Part shown: one piece after another, positions 8,576 to 17,457 of the stretch
How the letters are laid out: every line of letters starts with the position of its first letter
Position numbering within the stretch: the stretch's first letter is position 1
DNA from: JABDGC01 sp964466595
GTDB taxonomy: Bacteria; Pseudomonadota; Gammaproteobacteria; DSM-16500
Length of the DNA: 58,691 nucleotides
Reading direction: 5' to 3'
NCBI GenBank assembly: GCA_964466595.1
Contig: CAYXNR010000008.1
Location: 1 to 58,691 of the forward strand
Translations under genes and position numbers: made by a program
The notes under the pieces: generated by a model
What the model saw: the letters and a program-made list of their open reading frames with translations, nothing else
What the model was told of the DNA's origin: nothing
The model's database searches: none

Positions 8576-9595
8576 ATGCCTATTCAATCTACTCTGGCCC
8601 AGGCTATTGCTGTCTTTGAACACAGTTATAGCTTTCCTACAGAAGCAGAACTGCGCGACTCTTTTGGCACAAGCGAGACAGGAGGAGTCGACTATAGCAA
8701 GCAAAGCGAAGCCACCCTACAAATGATTTTCAGTGGAAAATATAAACTCCACCTCCCTCAAAAATGTCTCGATGCGGAGATCTTGGAATCTGGCGCTTAT
8801 CAAGTCCTCAGCAGAAGTTTCTACGAGCTCATCAAAAATTCTCTGGATTCCCATTCAAGTCAGTTTGACCTTATCATTTTTAAAGACGAAATCAATAAAG
8901 AAGTGGAAGTGGTGGCTGCAGATAAGGGCTGTGGTTTTCGAGCAGGTAAGTTTGCGGAGCATTTCCATTCCGAGGAAACTATTGTGAAATTCCAAGATCT
9001 CACCATCCCCGGAAAGAATAAATTAAGCTCGGATAAGCAAAGAGGCAAAAGTCTTGGCGGTGCCGGAATGGGTTTAATCGGGATTAATAGGGGTTTGAAG
9101 GAGGTCGGCGGTTTTTTAGCATTGCAGAGTACAGAGGAATTTCCTGCCATCCTCAGATTAAAATCTTCCTATGCTGTCGATACAGAAGACTTGTCAGACT
9201 TAGATTTAATGGCTCCTATTATCATGCTCACAGAGGAAGTAGAAGCTGCTTTTCAGCTGAGGGATGAAGGCGGGGAGGAAAAAGGAGAAGTAACTCCTCC
9301 ACCCTTGAAGAAGGTGAGTGATGAGGAGAAAGAAGAAGGCACAGTCTTTCTGGTAAAAGGGGTAAGCGGTAAAGAGAATATTAATCCCAGTCTTTTCTAT
9401 AGTCAGGTCTTTGCAGCAGACAAAACTGAGCCAGTCATTGATTATGCTGCGGCAGACCCTTCTCATAAGCAGTATTTTAGAGAGCGTCAGAGTAGTCATC
9501 CCTCTTTCTTGTCAGCTTGTCAGGACAATGGAAAAAGAAAATTATCTTCATCGGTTTTACCAGTTTCTTCAGATTTGATTAAAAAAAATAAATAA
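8576..9595 (+). CDS. Solitary GHKL (HATPase) domain protein
   Basis: The 339-aa soluble protein has a GHKL ATP-binding core: N-box YELIKNSLDS (Asn88), G1 DKGCGF (116-121) and G2 SLGGAGMGLIGI (159-170). There is no histidine phosphoacceptor region, sensor or membrane segment, so it is not a complete sensor kinase. The C-terminal third (about 220-339) is acidic, low-complexity and unlike known partners. It stands alone between repeat-filled gaps. It could be a stray histidine-kinase-like ATPase or a secreted effector; neither is proven. Confidence 0.6.
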   Translation: MPIQSTLAQAIAVFEHSYSFPTEAELRDSFGTSETGGVDYSKQSEATLQMIFSGKYKLHLPQKCLDAEILESGAYQVLSRSFYELIKNSLDSHSSQFDLIIFKDEINKEVEVVAADKGCGFRAGKFAEHFHSEETIVKFQDLTIPGKNKLSSDKQRGKSLGGAGMGLIGINRGLKEVGGFLALQSTEEFPAILRLKSSYAVDTEDLSDLDLMAPIIMLTEEVEAAFQLRDEGGEEKGEVTPPPLKKVSDEEKEEGTVFLVKGVSGKENINPSLFYSQVFAADKTEPVIDYAAADPSHKQYFRERQSSHPSFLSACQDNGKRKLSSSVLPVSSDLIKKNK

Positions 9596-9602
9596 TGCGG
9601 AG

Positions 9603-9689
9603 GGGGTCAAGTGCCACCTTAAGGCACAAGAACTTTCCACCTTTAATTTAAAGTCAAATTTTTTGTACATTAAGGTGGCACTTGACCCC
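9603..9689. repeat. 20-bp perfect inverted repeat, MITE-like
   Basis: GGGGTCAAGTGCCACCTTAA (9603-9622) is exactly the reverse complement of 9670-9689, with a 47-bp AT-rich centre. Imperfect matching continues outward (GCGGAG / CTATCCGC). It could be a bidirectional terminator, since it lies between convergent genes, or a small non-autonomous mobile element. Confidence 0.75.
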
Positions 9690-9715
9690 TCTATCCGCGC
9701 GGCGTTTAAGGTGAG

Positions 9716-10342
9716 CTACTTATTCTGCGGAGTTGGTGTTTCAGCAGCTGGAGGCGGGGGTTGCGGTGTTGGGGGAGTTTTCGCTGCAACAGTCAAGCCT
9801 TCTTCAAGCTCAGCTGTAGCGCTAGTTAAGGGTTTCCCTGTTGCTTTTTCTGCTTCACCTTGAATAGCCCCCAGTTTTTCAAGCAAGTCTTCTTTTTGTG
9901 TTAAAAAGGCTTGTACCTTGCCCGTTCTCAATTTCGCTATTTCTGCTTTTAAATTTTCTACTCGAGCAGGATCCAATTTTTCGCCTTGCGCAATGAGTAC
10001 GGTAAATTGAGTTTTCAGTATTTCTCTTGCCTTTTTTAAATCCTCTTGTTGTAGCATGAGATTCGGCAGGAAATTATTTTCAAAGGTAGTCAGGCGCGTT
10101 AGAATCTCGAGTGGTCTCGATCCCTTTGCTGGTGTTCCCAGAAAGACTTTCAGGGTATCGACAGATTTCGGAAAAGGGTTTTGTATTTCTTTAGCAATTT
10201 GCGCCAATTCATTACTGACCTCGGCGATGGCTGCCTTTGCATGCGGATCCAGATTTTTGAATTTCTCTGGACTTAAAAGATTAACAAAATAAAACAAGAT
10301 GTCCTTAGTGTTAAAACGGTTTGAGGAAGGATCCACAGGCAT
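9716..10342 (-). CDS. Hypothetical helical protein with proline-rich tail
   Basis: This 208-aa soluble protein is predominantly helical by composition (Leu/Lys/Glu/Ala-rich, residues 20-165) and ends in a Pro/Thr-rich tail with PPPP. It has no signal peptide or membrane segment and belongs to no family I recognise. The ATG at 10342 follows GAGG-type bases about 7 nt upstream. It is convergent with the GHKL gene across an inverted repeat and divergent from ribF. A secreted-effector role is possible but only inferred from lineage. Confidence 0.65.
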   Translation of the reverse strand: MPVDPSSNRFNTKDILFYFVNLLSPEKFKNLDPHAKAAIAEVSNELAQIAKEIQNPFPKSVDTLKVFLGTPAKGSRPLEILTRLTTFENNFLPNLMLQQEDLKKAREILKTQFTVLIAQGEKLDPARVENLKAEIAKLRTGKVQAFLTQKEDLLEKLGAIQGEAEKATGKPLTSATAELEEGLTVAAKTPPTPQPPPPAAETPTPQNK

Positions 10343-10477
10343 TGAAACCTCGCTTTATCTCCATGATGTATATATTATAATCCTTTTTTCAATGACAGTG
10401 GCATAAGCGGCAAGATGGGTGTATAAATTTGGCTCCTCCTTGAGGAAAGGCCTATTACTTTGATAAGAGAGCAATTT

Positions 10478-11425
10478 GTGACGAAACTCATTCGTGGCTT
10501 ACATAATGTGAAACCCCAGGATAAGGGTTCGGTCTTAACCATTGGTAATTTTGATGGCGTACATGTTGGCCATCAGGCTCTATTAAAACTGCTTAAAGAA
10601 AAAGCACAGGCTTTACACAGCCAAGCGATGGTCATGATTTTTGAACCGCAACCACTTGAATTCTATGGAAAAGGTAAAATAAAGGTGCCACGCCTGACGC
10701 GAATGCGTGAAAAATATGAAGCGCTCAGTCCGCTTGTTGATCAGGTTTTACTGGCCTACTTCAATCCCTCTTTTGCAGCCTTGAGTCCGGAAGACTTTGT
10801 AGTTCAAGTTCTAGTCAAAACCCTGGGTGTTACCCATCTCATGGTTGGTGAAGACTTTCGTTTTGGTCATAAACGCAGTGGAGATCTCCCGCAGCTACAA
10901 GCCCTAGCCGACCAGCATGGCTTTAGTGTAGAAATTATTCAGCCTATTTTAACAGGCGGTGAGCGGGTCAGTAGTACGGGCTTAAGACAGGCGCTTGCCA
11001 AAGACGAGCAAGCTGTGGTTTTGAAATACTTGGGGCATCCCTATTCCATGAGTGGTCGAGTGGCTGCAGGTCAAGAATTAGGAAGACAGTGGGGCTTTCC
11101 GACAGCTAATATTGAGCTGCATCGCGCTTTAACCCCTATTCAAGGTGTCTATGCTGTTCGTGTCTATGGCTTAGCTGCGGAGCCTTTACCAGGTGTTGCT
11201 AATCTAGGTATTCGACCCACAGTCGATGGTACGCGAACCTTATTAGAAGTACATTTATTGGATTTCAATCAAAATATCTACCATCGGCACGTCAGGGTAG
11301 AATTTTGTGAAAAATTACGTGAGGAACAACGCTTCGAGACTGTGGATCTTCTGCGAGAGCAAATTGCCCAAGATGTAATACAAGCACGAGCTTATTTCGA
11401 TAAGGCGGGAAAAAGCTATGCCTGA
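10478..11425 (+). CDS. ribF: Bifunctional riboflavin kinase/FAD synthetase
   Basis: The N-terminal FAD-synthetase half has IGNFDGVHVGHQALL, and the C-terminal flavokinase half has GRQWGFPTANIEL. It converts riboflavin to FMN and then FAD. I chose GTG at 10478 because the family N-terminus aligns there (TKLIRGLHN) and GAGAG lies about 6 nt upstream. A TTG at 10460 with AGGAAAGG upstream is a real alternative, giving 321 aa. It overlaps ileS by 8 bp, in the classic ribF-ileS-lspA operon. Confidence 0.95.
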   Translation: MTKLIRGLHNVKPQDKGSVLTIGNFDGVHVGHQALLKLLKEKAQALHSQAMVMIFEPQPLEFYGKGKIKVPRLTRMREKYEALSPLVDQVLLAYFNPSFAALSPEDFVVQVLVKTLGVTHLMVGEDFRFGHKRSGDLPQLQALADQHGFSVEIIQPILTGGERVSSTGLRQALAKDEQAVVLKYLGHPYSMSGRVAAGQELGRQWGFPTANIELHRALTPIQGVYAVRVYGLAAEPLPGVANLGIRPTVDGTRTLLEVHLLDFNQNIYHRHVRVEFCEKLREEQRFETVDLLREQIAQDVIQARAYFDKAGKSYA

Positions 11426-14255
11426 ATCTAAAAAAGAATATAAAAATACTTTAAATCTTCCTCAAACCGATTTTCCCATGAAGGCCGATCTTGCGAAAAG
11501 AGAACCAGCTATTCTCGAAAAATGGCAGCAACTGGGACTCTATCAAAAATTACGTGAGCAGGGTAAGGGACGCCCGAATTTTGTCTTGCACGATGGTCCG
11601 CCTTATGCAAACGGCCCCATTCACCTGGGGCATGCTGTCAATAAAGTTTTAAAAGATATAGTCGTTAAGTCTAAAACCTTTAGCGGCTTTAATGCAGCCT
11701 TTGTCCCCGGCTGGGACTGCCATGGTTTGCCAATTGAAGCGCGTGTTGAAAAGAAGCTCGGCAAACCCGGAGAAAAAGTAGAGGCCAGCGAATTTCGTCA
11801 GGCTTGCCGTGACTATGCAAACACTCAAATTAATTTACAGCGCGATGCTTTCATCCGCTTGGGTATTTCTGCTGATTGGGCTCATCCTTATCTCACCATG
11901 GCTTATCATTTTGAAGCAGCTATTTTACGTGCGCTTGCTCAGATTATGCAAAAAGGCCATATCGAGCGCGGCTCGAAGCCCGTGCATTGGTGCCTAGCCT
12001 GCCGTTCTGCCTTAGCGGAAGCCGAGGTGGAATATCAAGATAAAAACTCGCAGGCTTTAGATGTGTTATTTCCCGTGCAAAAAATAGAAGATTTAGCAAG
12101 TCGTTTGGGGCTGCCGGTTTCAGCACTGTCTGCTGTAGCCATTCCCATCTGGACAACAACAGCCTGGACCCTGCCTGCCAATGAAGCCGTGGCCTTGAAT
12201 CCTGAGGTGGACTATGTTTTGCTTGAGATCTCAGCTGGAAAACAGCTCCTACTTGCAAAAGACTTATTAGGAGCAGTGCTGCTTCGCTATGGCATACAAA
12301 ATCATCGTATTCTCGGTGAAGTCCGCGGGGAAAAGCTTGAAGGTCTTCAACTACAGCATCCTTTTTATGAGCGACTGGTGCCTGTTGTTTTAGGCCAACA
12401 TGTTCTTATGGATTCTGGAACCGGTGCAGTGCATACTGCGCCAGCGCATGGCCAAGATGATTATCTCATCGGTAAAAAATATGGACTACCTATTCATAAT
12501 CCAGTGGACGATCAGGGCTGCTTTGTCAAGGGAACGCCGCTTGTTGCTGGCATGCATGTTTCTAAGGTGAATGAACTCATCATAGCAGAGCTCAAGAAGC
12601 ATCATCATTTAATACATGAGGAAATGATTAGTCATAGTTATCCTCATTGTTGGCGTCATAAAACTCCTTTAATTTTTCGTGCTACACCACAGTGGTTTAT
12701 TAGCATGAGTCGCCAACATCTACGTGAGCAGAGCTTGCAGGCTATTGAAAAGGTTAAATGGGTGCCGGATTGGGGAAAAGCCAGAATTACCGCCATGATT
12801 GAAAATCGTCCGGATTGGTGTATCTCTCGCCAACGTAGCTGGGGCGTGCCTTTGGCTTTTTTTATTCATAAAGAAACCGGCGAATTACATCCCGATACGC
12901 TTGCGCTTTTGGAAAAAGTAGCAGAGCGTATGGAGAAAGAAGGGATTGAGGCCTGGTATAAACTTTCAGCAGAAGATTTACTCGGAGCGGAAGCCTTAGC
13001 TTATCAAAAATCAATGGATACCCTAGATGTCTGGTTTGATTCGGGTGTGACCCATGCGTCTATCTTAGGGAAAAAACCGGAACTTCATTTTCCAGCAGAT
13101 CTTTATTTAGAAGGCTCTGATCAGCATCGCGGCTGGTTTCAATCGTCTTTATTAACAGCACTGGCGATGGAAGGACAGGCGCCTTATAAAACAGTTTTAA
13201 CGCATGGCTATGTCATTGACTTGGAAGGCCGTAAAATGTCGAAGTCTGTAGGAAATGTTATTGATCCTGCAGAACTCATGAAAACCTTGGGTGCTGATAT
13301 TTTGCGTTTGTGGGTAGCCTCCATTGATTATCGGGCAGAGATTCATGCCTCCAATGAAATTTTTACCCGAACCTCCGAAACCTATCGACGTATTCGTAAT
13401 ACCGCTCGCTTTTTGCTGGCTAATTTACATGACTTTGATCCCACACAAGAGCTTCTTCAGCCGGAAGAAATGCTTGCGCTTGATAGATGGATTGTTGATA
13501 AGGCGCGCTTGGTTCAAGATGAACTACTTCAGGCCTATGAGAGCTATCAATTTCATCTCATTTATCAAAAGCTCCATCAATTTTGTACGGTCGATTTAGG
13601 CAGCTTTTACTTAGATGTTATTAAAGATCGGCAATATACTATTCCAACAACAAGTCAGGCGCGTCGTTCGGCACAAACCGCGATGTATCATCTCATTGAA
13701 GCCATGAGCCGCTGGCTGGCACCGATTTTAAGCTTTACAGCTGAGGAAATCTGGCAATATCTACCCGGTAAAGGAAAAAAAGCTGGTGAAGAATCCGTGT
13801 TCTTGAGTAAATGGTATACGAATTTAGCCGCTCTTCCTGAAAAGGAAGTGATGAATCAAGGCTATTTTGAAGCGGTGAGAGCGCTTCGTGATTGCGTGAA
13901 TAAAGAAATTGAAGAAAAACGTAATCAAGGACTTTTAGGCTCGGCTTTAGAGGCAGAGGTCACCATCTATTGTGAGGGGAGCTTGTATCAGCAATTACAA
14001 GCCTTAGGTAAAGAGCTGCGCTTTGTTTTAATTACCTCAGGGGCGAAAGTGCTTCCTCTAGACAAAAAAGACGACGAGGCGCGGGCCGCAGAATTAAAAA
14101 ATGTTTGGCTTACGGTGAAGGTTACAACTGCTCCAAAATGTGAACGGTGCTGGCATCGTCTTCCTTCAGTGGGACAGGATGCGCTTCATCCGGGTTTATG
14201 TGAGCGCTGTATTGTGAATGTGGACGGGCCGGGAGAGGTGCGTCTCTATGCTTAA
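11418..14255 (+). CDS. ileS: Isoleucyl-tRNA synthetase
   Basis: The 945-aa class I synthetase has the HIGH motif region GPPYANGPIHLGHAVNKVLKD, the KMSKS loop GRKMSKSVGN, an editing domain, and a C-terminal zinc finger (CERCWHRL...CERC). It charges tRNA-Ile. Length matches E. coli IleS. It starts inside ribF and ends inside lspA, each with an 8-bp overlap, so the three are translationally coupled. Confidence 0.97.
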   Translation: MPESKKEYKNTLNLPQTDFPMKADLAKREPAILEKWQQLGLYQKLREQGKGRPNFVLHDGPPYANGPIHLGHAVNKVLKDIVVKSKTFSGFNAAFVPGWDCHGLPIEARVEKKLGKPGEKVEASEFRQACRDYANTQINLQRDAFIRLGISADWAHPYLTMAYHFEAAILRALAQIMQKGHIERGSKPVHWCLACRSALAEAEVEYQDKNSQALDVLFPVQKIEDLASRLGLPVSALSAVAIPIWTTTAWTLPANEAVALNPEVDYVLLEISAGKQLLLAKDLLGAVLLRYGIQNHRILGEVRGEKLEGLQLQHPFYERLVPVVLGQHVLMDSGTGAVHTAPAHGQDDYLIGKKYGLPIHNPVDDQGCFVKGTPLVAGMHVSKVNELIIAELKKHHHLIHEEMISHSYPHCWRHKTPLIFRATPQWFISMSRQHLREQSLQAIEKVKWVPDWGKARITAMIENRPDWCISRQRSWGVPLAFFIHKETGELHPDTLALLEKVAERMEKEGIEAWYKLSAEDLLGAEALAYQKSMDTLDVWFDSGVTHASILGKKPELHFPADLYLEGSDQHRGWFQSSLLTALAMEGQAPYKTVLTHGYVIDLEGRKMSKSVGNVIDPAELMKTLGADILRLWVASIDYRAEIHASNEIFTRTSETYRRIRNTARFLLANLHDFDPTQELLQPEEMLALDRWIVDKARLVQDELLQAYESYQFHLIYQKLHQFCTVDLGSFYLDVIKDRQYTIPTTSQARRSAQTAMYHLIEAMSRWLAPILSFTAEEIWQYLPGKGKKAGEESVFLSKWYTNLAALPEKEVMNQGYFEAVRALRDCVNKEIEEKRNQGLLGSALEAEVTIYCEGSLYQQLQALGKELRFVLITSGAKVLPLDKKDDEARAAELKNVWLTVKVTTAPKCERCWHRLPSVGQDALHPGLCERCIVNVDGPGEVRLYA

Positions 14256-14733
14256 AAAGACTGTACAGAATTCTGGTTTGTTTTTTTTATGGATTTCCGG
14301 CTTGGTTTTTGTGGCGGATTGGGCAACTAAAGCTTTAGCGCTCACTTATCTACTGCCTTATCTGCCTCATCCGGTTTTTACCTACTTTAATCTTACCCTT
14401 GCTTTTAATACGGGAGCCGCTTTTAGTTTTCTCGATCAGGCTGCCTTTCAACCTAATCGCTTATTTAGTATTATTGCTGCTACAGTTAGTGTGCTGATTC
14501 TGTTGTGGCTAGCTCGTCTCTCGCGGAAAGAGAGCTCACTCTGTGTAGGTTTGGCTTTTATTTTAGGTGGCGCTCTCGGAAATTTGTGGGACCGTTTTCA
14601 TTATCGGCATGTCATTGATTTTATCGATCTCTATGTATCAAAGTGGCATTGGCCGGTTTTTAATGTGGCTGATATGGCTGTTACTTTTGGAGCTTTACTA
14701 GTCATGTGGCATTGGCTACGGACTTCTCGCTAA
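14248..14733 (+). CDS. lspA: Lipoprotein signal peptidase II
   Basis: The product has four membrane segments and the LspA motifs NTGAAFSF, GGALGNLWDR and FNVADMAV; the last two carry the catalytic aspartates. It cleaves prolipoproteins before the lipidated Cys. The ATG at 14248 overlaps the ileS end by 8 bp and gives MLKKTVQNSG; an earlier GTG at 14218 would add ten unlikely residues. Possible substrates in this window include LptE and the EexN-like lipoprotein. Confidence 0.95.
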   Translation: MLKKTVQNSGLFFLWISGLVFVADWATKALALTYLLPYLPHPVFTYFNLTLAFNTGAAFSFLDQAAFQPNRLFSIIAATVSVLILLWLARLSRKESSLCVGLAFILGGALGNLWDRFHYRHVIDFIDLYVSKWHWPVFNVADMAVTFGALLVMWHWLRTSR

Positions 14734-14760
14734 AAAATGATAAAACGAGGCAAGAATAAT

Positions 14761-15096
14761 ATGCAGAAAATGATCGGCACATTTTTATTCTTTCTCTCCT
14801 CCCTTGCTTTTGCTGGTTGGAATAATCTAAGTCTGGGTGAGGTTGCACAAAATATAACAGAGCCCATTGAGGCGGTTTCTGGCTTTGTAAGCATTGGCTG
14901 TCTGCTTGTCGGTATGGCCTGTCTTTTTGCAGCTCTAGTTAAATATTTTGAGCATCGTAAAAGTCCCTTATCTGTTCCAATTAGCATGGTTGTTTGGCTT
15001 GTAATTATCGGCTTGTTATTACTCCTCTTGCCTTTTGCCTACCTAATCACAGACAATGGCATTCCCTTTAAAATCTTATGGGGTGGGATAAAATAA
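14761..15096 (+). CDS. IcmD/DotP-like Dot/Icm inner-membrane protein
   Basis: This 111-aa protein has a signal peptide (MQKMIGTFLFFLSSLAFA) and two further membrane spans. The pattern SLGEVAQNIT...AALVKYFEHRKSPLSVPIS followed by a hydrophobic segment resembles what I remember of IcmD/DotP and its relatives IcmC and DotV in type IVB secretion. It lies 27 bp after lspA and abuts an EexN-like lipoprotein, away from any other dot/icm gene in view. ATG 14761 has GAGG 10 nt upstream; 14737 is an alternative. Family by motif, role by inference. Confidence 0.5.
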   Translation: MQKMIGTFLFFLSSLAFAGWNNLSLGEVAQNITEPIEAVSGFVSIGCLLVGMACLFAALVKYFEHRKSPLSVPISMVVWLVIIGLLLLLLPFAYLITDNGIPFKILWGGIK

Positions 15097-15567
15097 ATGT
15101 TATTTTTTCGAAAAATTTTTCGCATACTAGTTTCCTGGGCAAGCCTTTTATTTTTGCTTGCCCTTCTTTCCGGCTGTTTCGAGGAAAAATCAAGTTATTC
15201 TTATCTTATGTTACATCCCAGAGATCTGCAGACAAATTATGAGCGCTGTCTCGAAGGAATAAGAGCTTCAGGGGCCTGTTCAACCATCCGACAAGCTCAC
15301 AATGATTTTATTGCCCTCATTCATGAACGAGAGCAAGACCCCGAGCATTTTGGAGCCCGTATTTTGCAAGAACAGGAAAATGCTATTTATCTCAAGACTA
15401 CCTTCAAGGCTAGCCTAGCCGCCTTAGCTAGCCTCGATCATTCACAAGCCATCCCAAACCTTCAAAAACTCCACCTCGAGCTCGATCAAAAAAAATCAGC
15501 CTACCAAGCCAGCGAAGAGCAAGTCAAAATTCTGCTCTCAGTTATTTCTGCAACGAGTAGTATTTGA
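15097..15567 (+). CDS. EexN-like lipoprotein
   Basis: The 156-aa product has a type II signal peptide with lipobox LLSGC, so it should be lipid-anchored. It then carries the pattern YLMLHPRDLQTNYERCLEG...ACSTIRQAHNDF, like EexN entry-exclusion lipoproteins (Y-x3-HP...C...C) linked to type IV systems. The rest is helical and coiled-coil-like. It directly abuts the IcmD-like gene, which fits a shared type IV secretion context. The function in this lineage is unknown. Confidence 0.55.
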   Translation: MLFFRKIFRILVSWASLLFLLALLSGCFEEKSSYSYLMLHPRDLQTNYERCLEGIRASGACSTIRQAHNDFIALIHEREQDPEHFGARILQEQENAIYLKTTFKASLAALASLDHSQAIPNLQKLHLELDQKKSAYQASEEQVKILLSVISATSSI

Positions 15568-15599
15568 TTCTATTATCTAGATTATCATTGAGGTGAGCT

Positions 15600-15887
15600 A
15601 TGATTCGTGAACCCTTACATCCAGGTGAAATTATAAAAGAATTATGCATTGAAGCGCCTCAGCTCACCGTAACAGAGGCTGCTAAAAAGCTAGGCGTTGA
15701 TCGAACTACTTTTTCAAGACTCATTAATGGACATGCAGGAATCAGTCCTGAAATGGCCATGCGCTTATCAATCGCATTAGGAACGCCAGCAACCATGTGG
15801 ATGAATTTGCAAAGAGATTATGATTTGTCTCGCTTAGAAAAAATAAGAAAAAAATTAAAGGTTGAAAGAATAAAAAGAGCAGCATAA
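15600..15887 (+). CDS. higA: HigA-family antitoxin-like HTH regulator (orphan)
   Basis: The 95-aa product begins MIREPLHPGEIIKE and has an HTH_3/XRE domain (TEAAKKLGVDRTTFSRLINGHAGIS), the HigA/VapI pattern. HigA normally binds HigB toxin and represses its own operon, but the 32 bp upstream holds no higB and rlmH lies tail-to-tail 3 bp downstream. It is therefore an orphan antitoxin or solitary regulator, possibly left over from toxin loss. Confidence 0.85.
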   Translation: MIREPLHPGEIIKELCIEAPQLTVTEAAKKLGVDRTTFSRLINGHAGISPEMAMRLSIALGTPATMWMNLQRDYDLSRLEKIRKKLKVERIKRAA

Positions 15888-15889
15888 AT

Positions 15890-16348
15890 TTATTTATGAT
15901 AAGGATGATTCTGTAAAATCATAAAAGCGCGATAGAGTTGTTCTGCAAGCAGAAGGCGGGCGAAAAGATGGGGTAGGGTTAAGGGAGAAAGTGACCATCT
16001 CAGCTCCGCGCGCTGTAGGCAACCAGCTGCCAAGCCTTCTGGTCCGCCGATTATAAAGTCGAGATTTTTTCCTGCTTGTAGCCAAGTTTCTAAATGAGAG
16101 GCGAGTGCTTCTGTAGAGAAGCTTTTTCCTTGCACGGCTAAGGCAATAACAGTGGACTGCGGTTTGATAGCAGCTAAAATTTTCTCGCCTTCGCGTTCAA
16201 TCAAGGACTGCTTCTTTCTTTTTTCGAGCGGAATTTCAAGTAATTCGAAATGACAGAGGGCAGACAAACGTTTGCTATATTCGCGAAAGCCCTCGCTTAG
16301 CCAGGCCGGCGGCTTATTGCTGATCGTAATCAAACGGATATGGAGCAT
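15890..16348 (-). CDS. rlmH: 23S rRNA (pseudouridine1915-N3)-methyltransferase
   Basis: The 152-aa SPOUT methyltransferase has FIIGGPEGL and the C-terminal LSPLTLPHLFARLLLAEQLYRA with the knot-forming HPYHK end, as in E. coli RlmH (155 aa). It methylates pseudouridine 1915 of 23S rRNA. It lies 7 bp after rsfS in the conserved nadD-rsfS-rlmH order. Confidence 0.96.
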   Translation of the reverse strand: MLHIRLITISNKPPAWLSEGFREYSKRLSALCHFELLEIPLEKRKKQSLIEREGEKILAAIKPQSTVIALAVQGKSFSTEALASHLETWLQAGKNLDFIIGGPEGLAAGCLQRAELRWSLSPLTLPHLFARLLLAEQLYRAFMILQNHPYHK

Positions 16349-16355
16349 GAGCCAA

Positions 16356-16700
16356 TCAGACCTGCACTTTTAACTCGCCCATCGGTTCCCATAAACCTTC
16401 TAAATTATAAAAATGGCGGGTGGTGGCGAGCATGAGGTGAACAACGATATCTCCCATATCGACTAAAATCCAGTCGCTACCTTCTTCTCCTTCGATGTGT
16501 AAATAACTGACTTGATGTTTTTTAGCTTCTGCTACAAGATGATCTGCAATTGATTTCAAATGTCTCGTCGAACGGCCTGTACAAATGATCATAAGATCTG
16601 TGATCGTGGTTAAGGGGCGAACATCAATAACGCTCGTGTCGAGGGCTTGTAAATCGTCTAAAGCTGTTAAGGCTATTTTTTGCAGATCGTTTGTTTGCAT
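16356..16700 (-). CDS. rsfS: Ribosomal silencing factor RsfS
   Basis: The 114-aa DUF143 protein has VIDVRPLTTITDLMIICTGRS and GSDWILVDMGDIVVHLM, the RsfS/Iojap core. It binds L14 and blocks subunit joining when nutrients are short. It lies between nadD (12 bp) and rlmH (7 bp). Confidence 0.96.
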   Translation of the reverse strand: MQTNDLQKIALTALDDLQALDTSVIDVRPLTTITDLMIICTGRSTRHLKSIADHLVAEAKKHQVSYLHIEGEEGSDWILVDMGDIVVHLMLATTRHFYNLEGLWEPMGELKVQV

Positions 16701-16712
16701 GCTTGACCTCCT

Positions 16713-17369
16713 TTAGATTGTACTGACACTGTAGGTTCCACGTTTTTTAATATATTCATAAACATTATCGGGAAGCAAATAGCGGGGGTTTTTGCCCATG
16801 GCTATTTGTTTACGAATGTCGGTCGCAGAAATTTCGAGCGAGGTAATAGGATGTAGTAAAATACAACCATGGATTTTCTGATGAAGCTGTGTCGCCTCTT
16901 CCACCAAGCGGTCTCGAAGGAGTTTAGCGACAATACCGGTATGGGGCAGTTGATAATTCGGACGATGCGCTACGACAAGATGGGCATTGTCTAAAATTTC
17001 TTGCCAGCGATGCCAACTGGTAAAGCCTAAAAAGGCATCGATGCCAATAAGAATACAGAAAGGCACCTGAGGGGCTTTTTTACGTAAATCGAGCAAGGTA
17101 TCAATGGTATAAGAAGGCCCTTTTCGTTTAATTTCAGTCTCATCGATTTTGAGAGCGGGTTCACTAGCCACCGCTCGTTTGGACATGGCTAGTCGGTCCT
17201 CTGGCGAGGCGACAGGCAGTTTGCGATGAACGGGTTGATAGCAGGGAATAATGCGAACCTGCTCTAGATCACAGGCTTGGTAAAGCTCGAGCGCTAAACG
17301 GAGATGTCCAAAATGAATTGGGTCGAAGGTGCCTCCCAAAAGACCAACTGCTCGTTTGTTTTGATGCAT
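16713..17369 (-). CDS. nadD: Nicotinate-nucleotide adenylyltransferase
   Basis: The 218-aa nucleotidyltransferase has GGTFDPIHFGHLRLA (HxGH site) at the N-terminus and EISATDIRKQI (ISxTxIR) near the C-terminus. It makes nicotinic acid adenine dinucleotide in NAD synthesis. Start ATG 17369. It follows holA by 88 bp in the conserved order. Confidence 0.96.
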   Translation of the reverse strand: MHQNKRAVGLLGGTFDPIHFGHLRLALELYQACDLEQVRIIPCYQPVHRKLPVASPEDRLAMSKRAVASEPALKIDETEIKRKGPSYTIDTLLDLRKKAPQVPFCILIGIDAFLGFTSWHRWQEILDNAHLVVAHRPNYQLPHTGIVAKLLRDRLVEEATQLHQKIHGCILLHPITSLEISATDIRKQIAMGKNPRYLLPDNVYEYIKKRGTYSVSTI

Positions 17370-17457
17370 ACTTTAATTATATATGCTTTCCAGAAAATTA
17401 TATATGCTTTCAAGTAACTCTGCTTCTTCCCCCTCCGAACAAAACAAAGCGCAGCAT

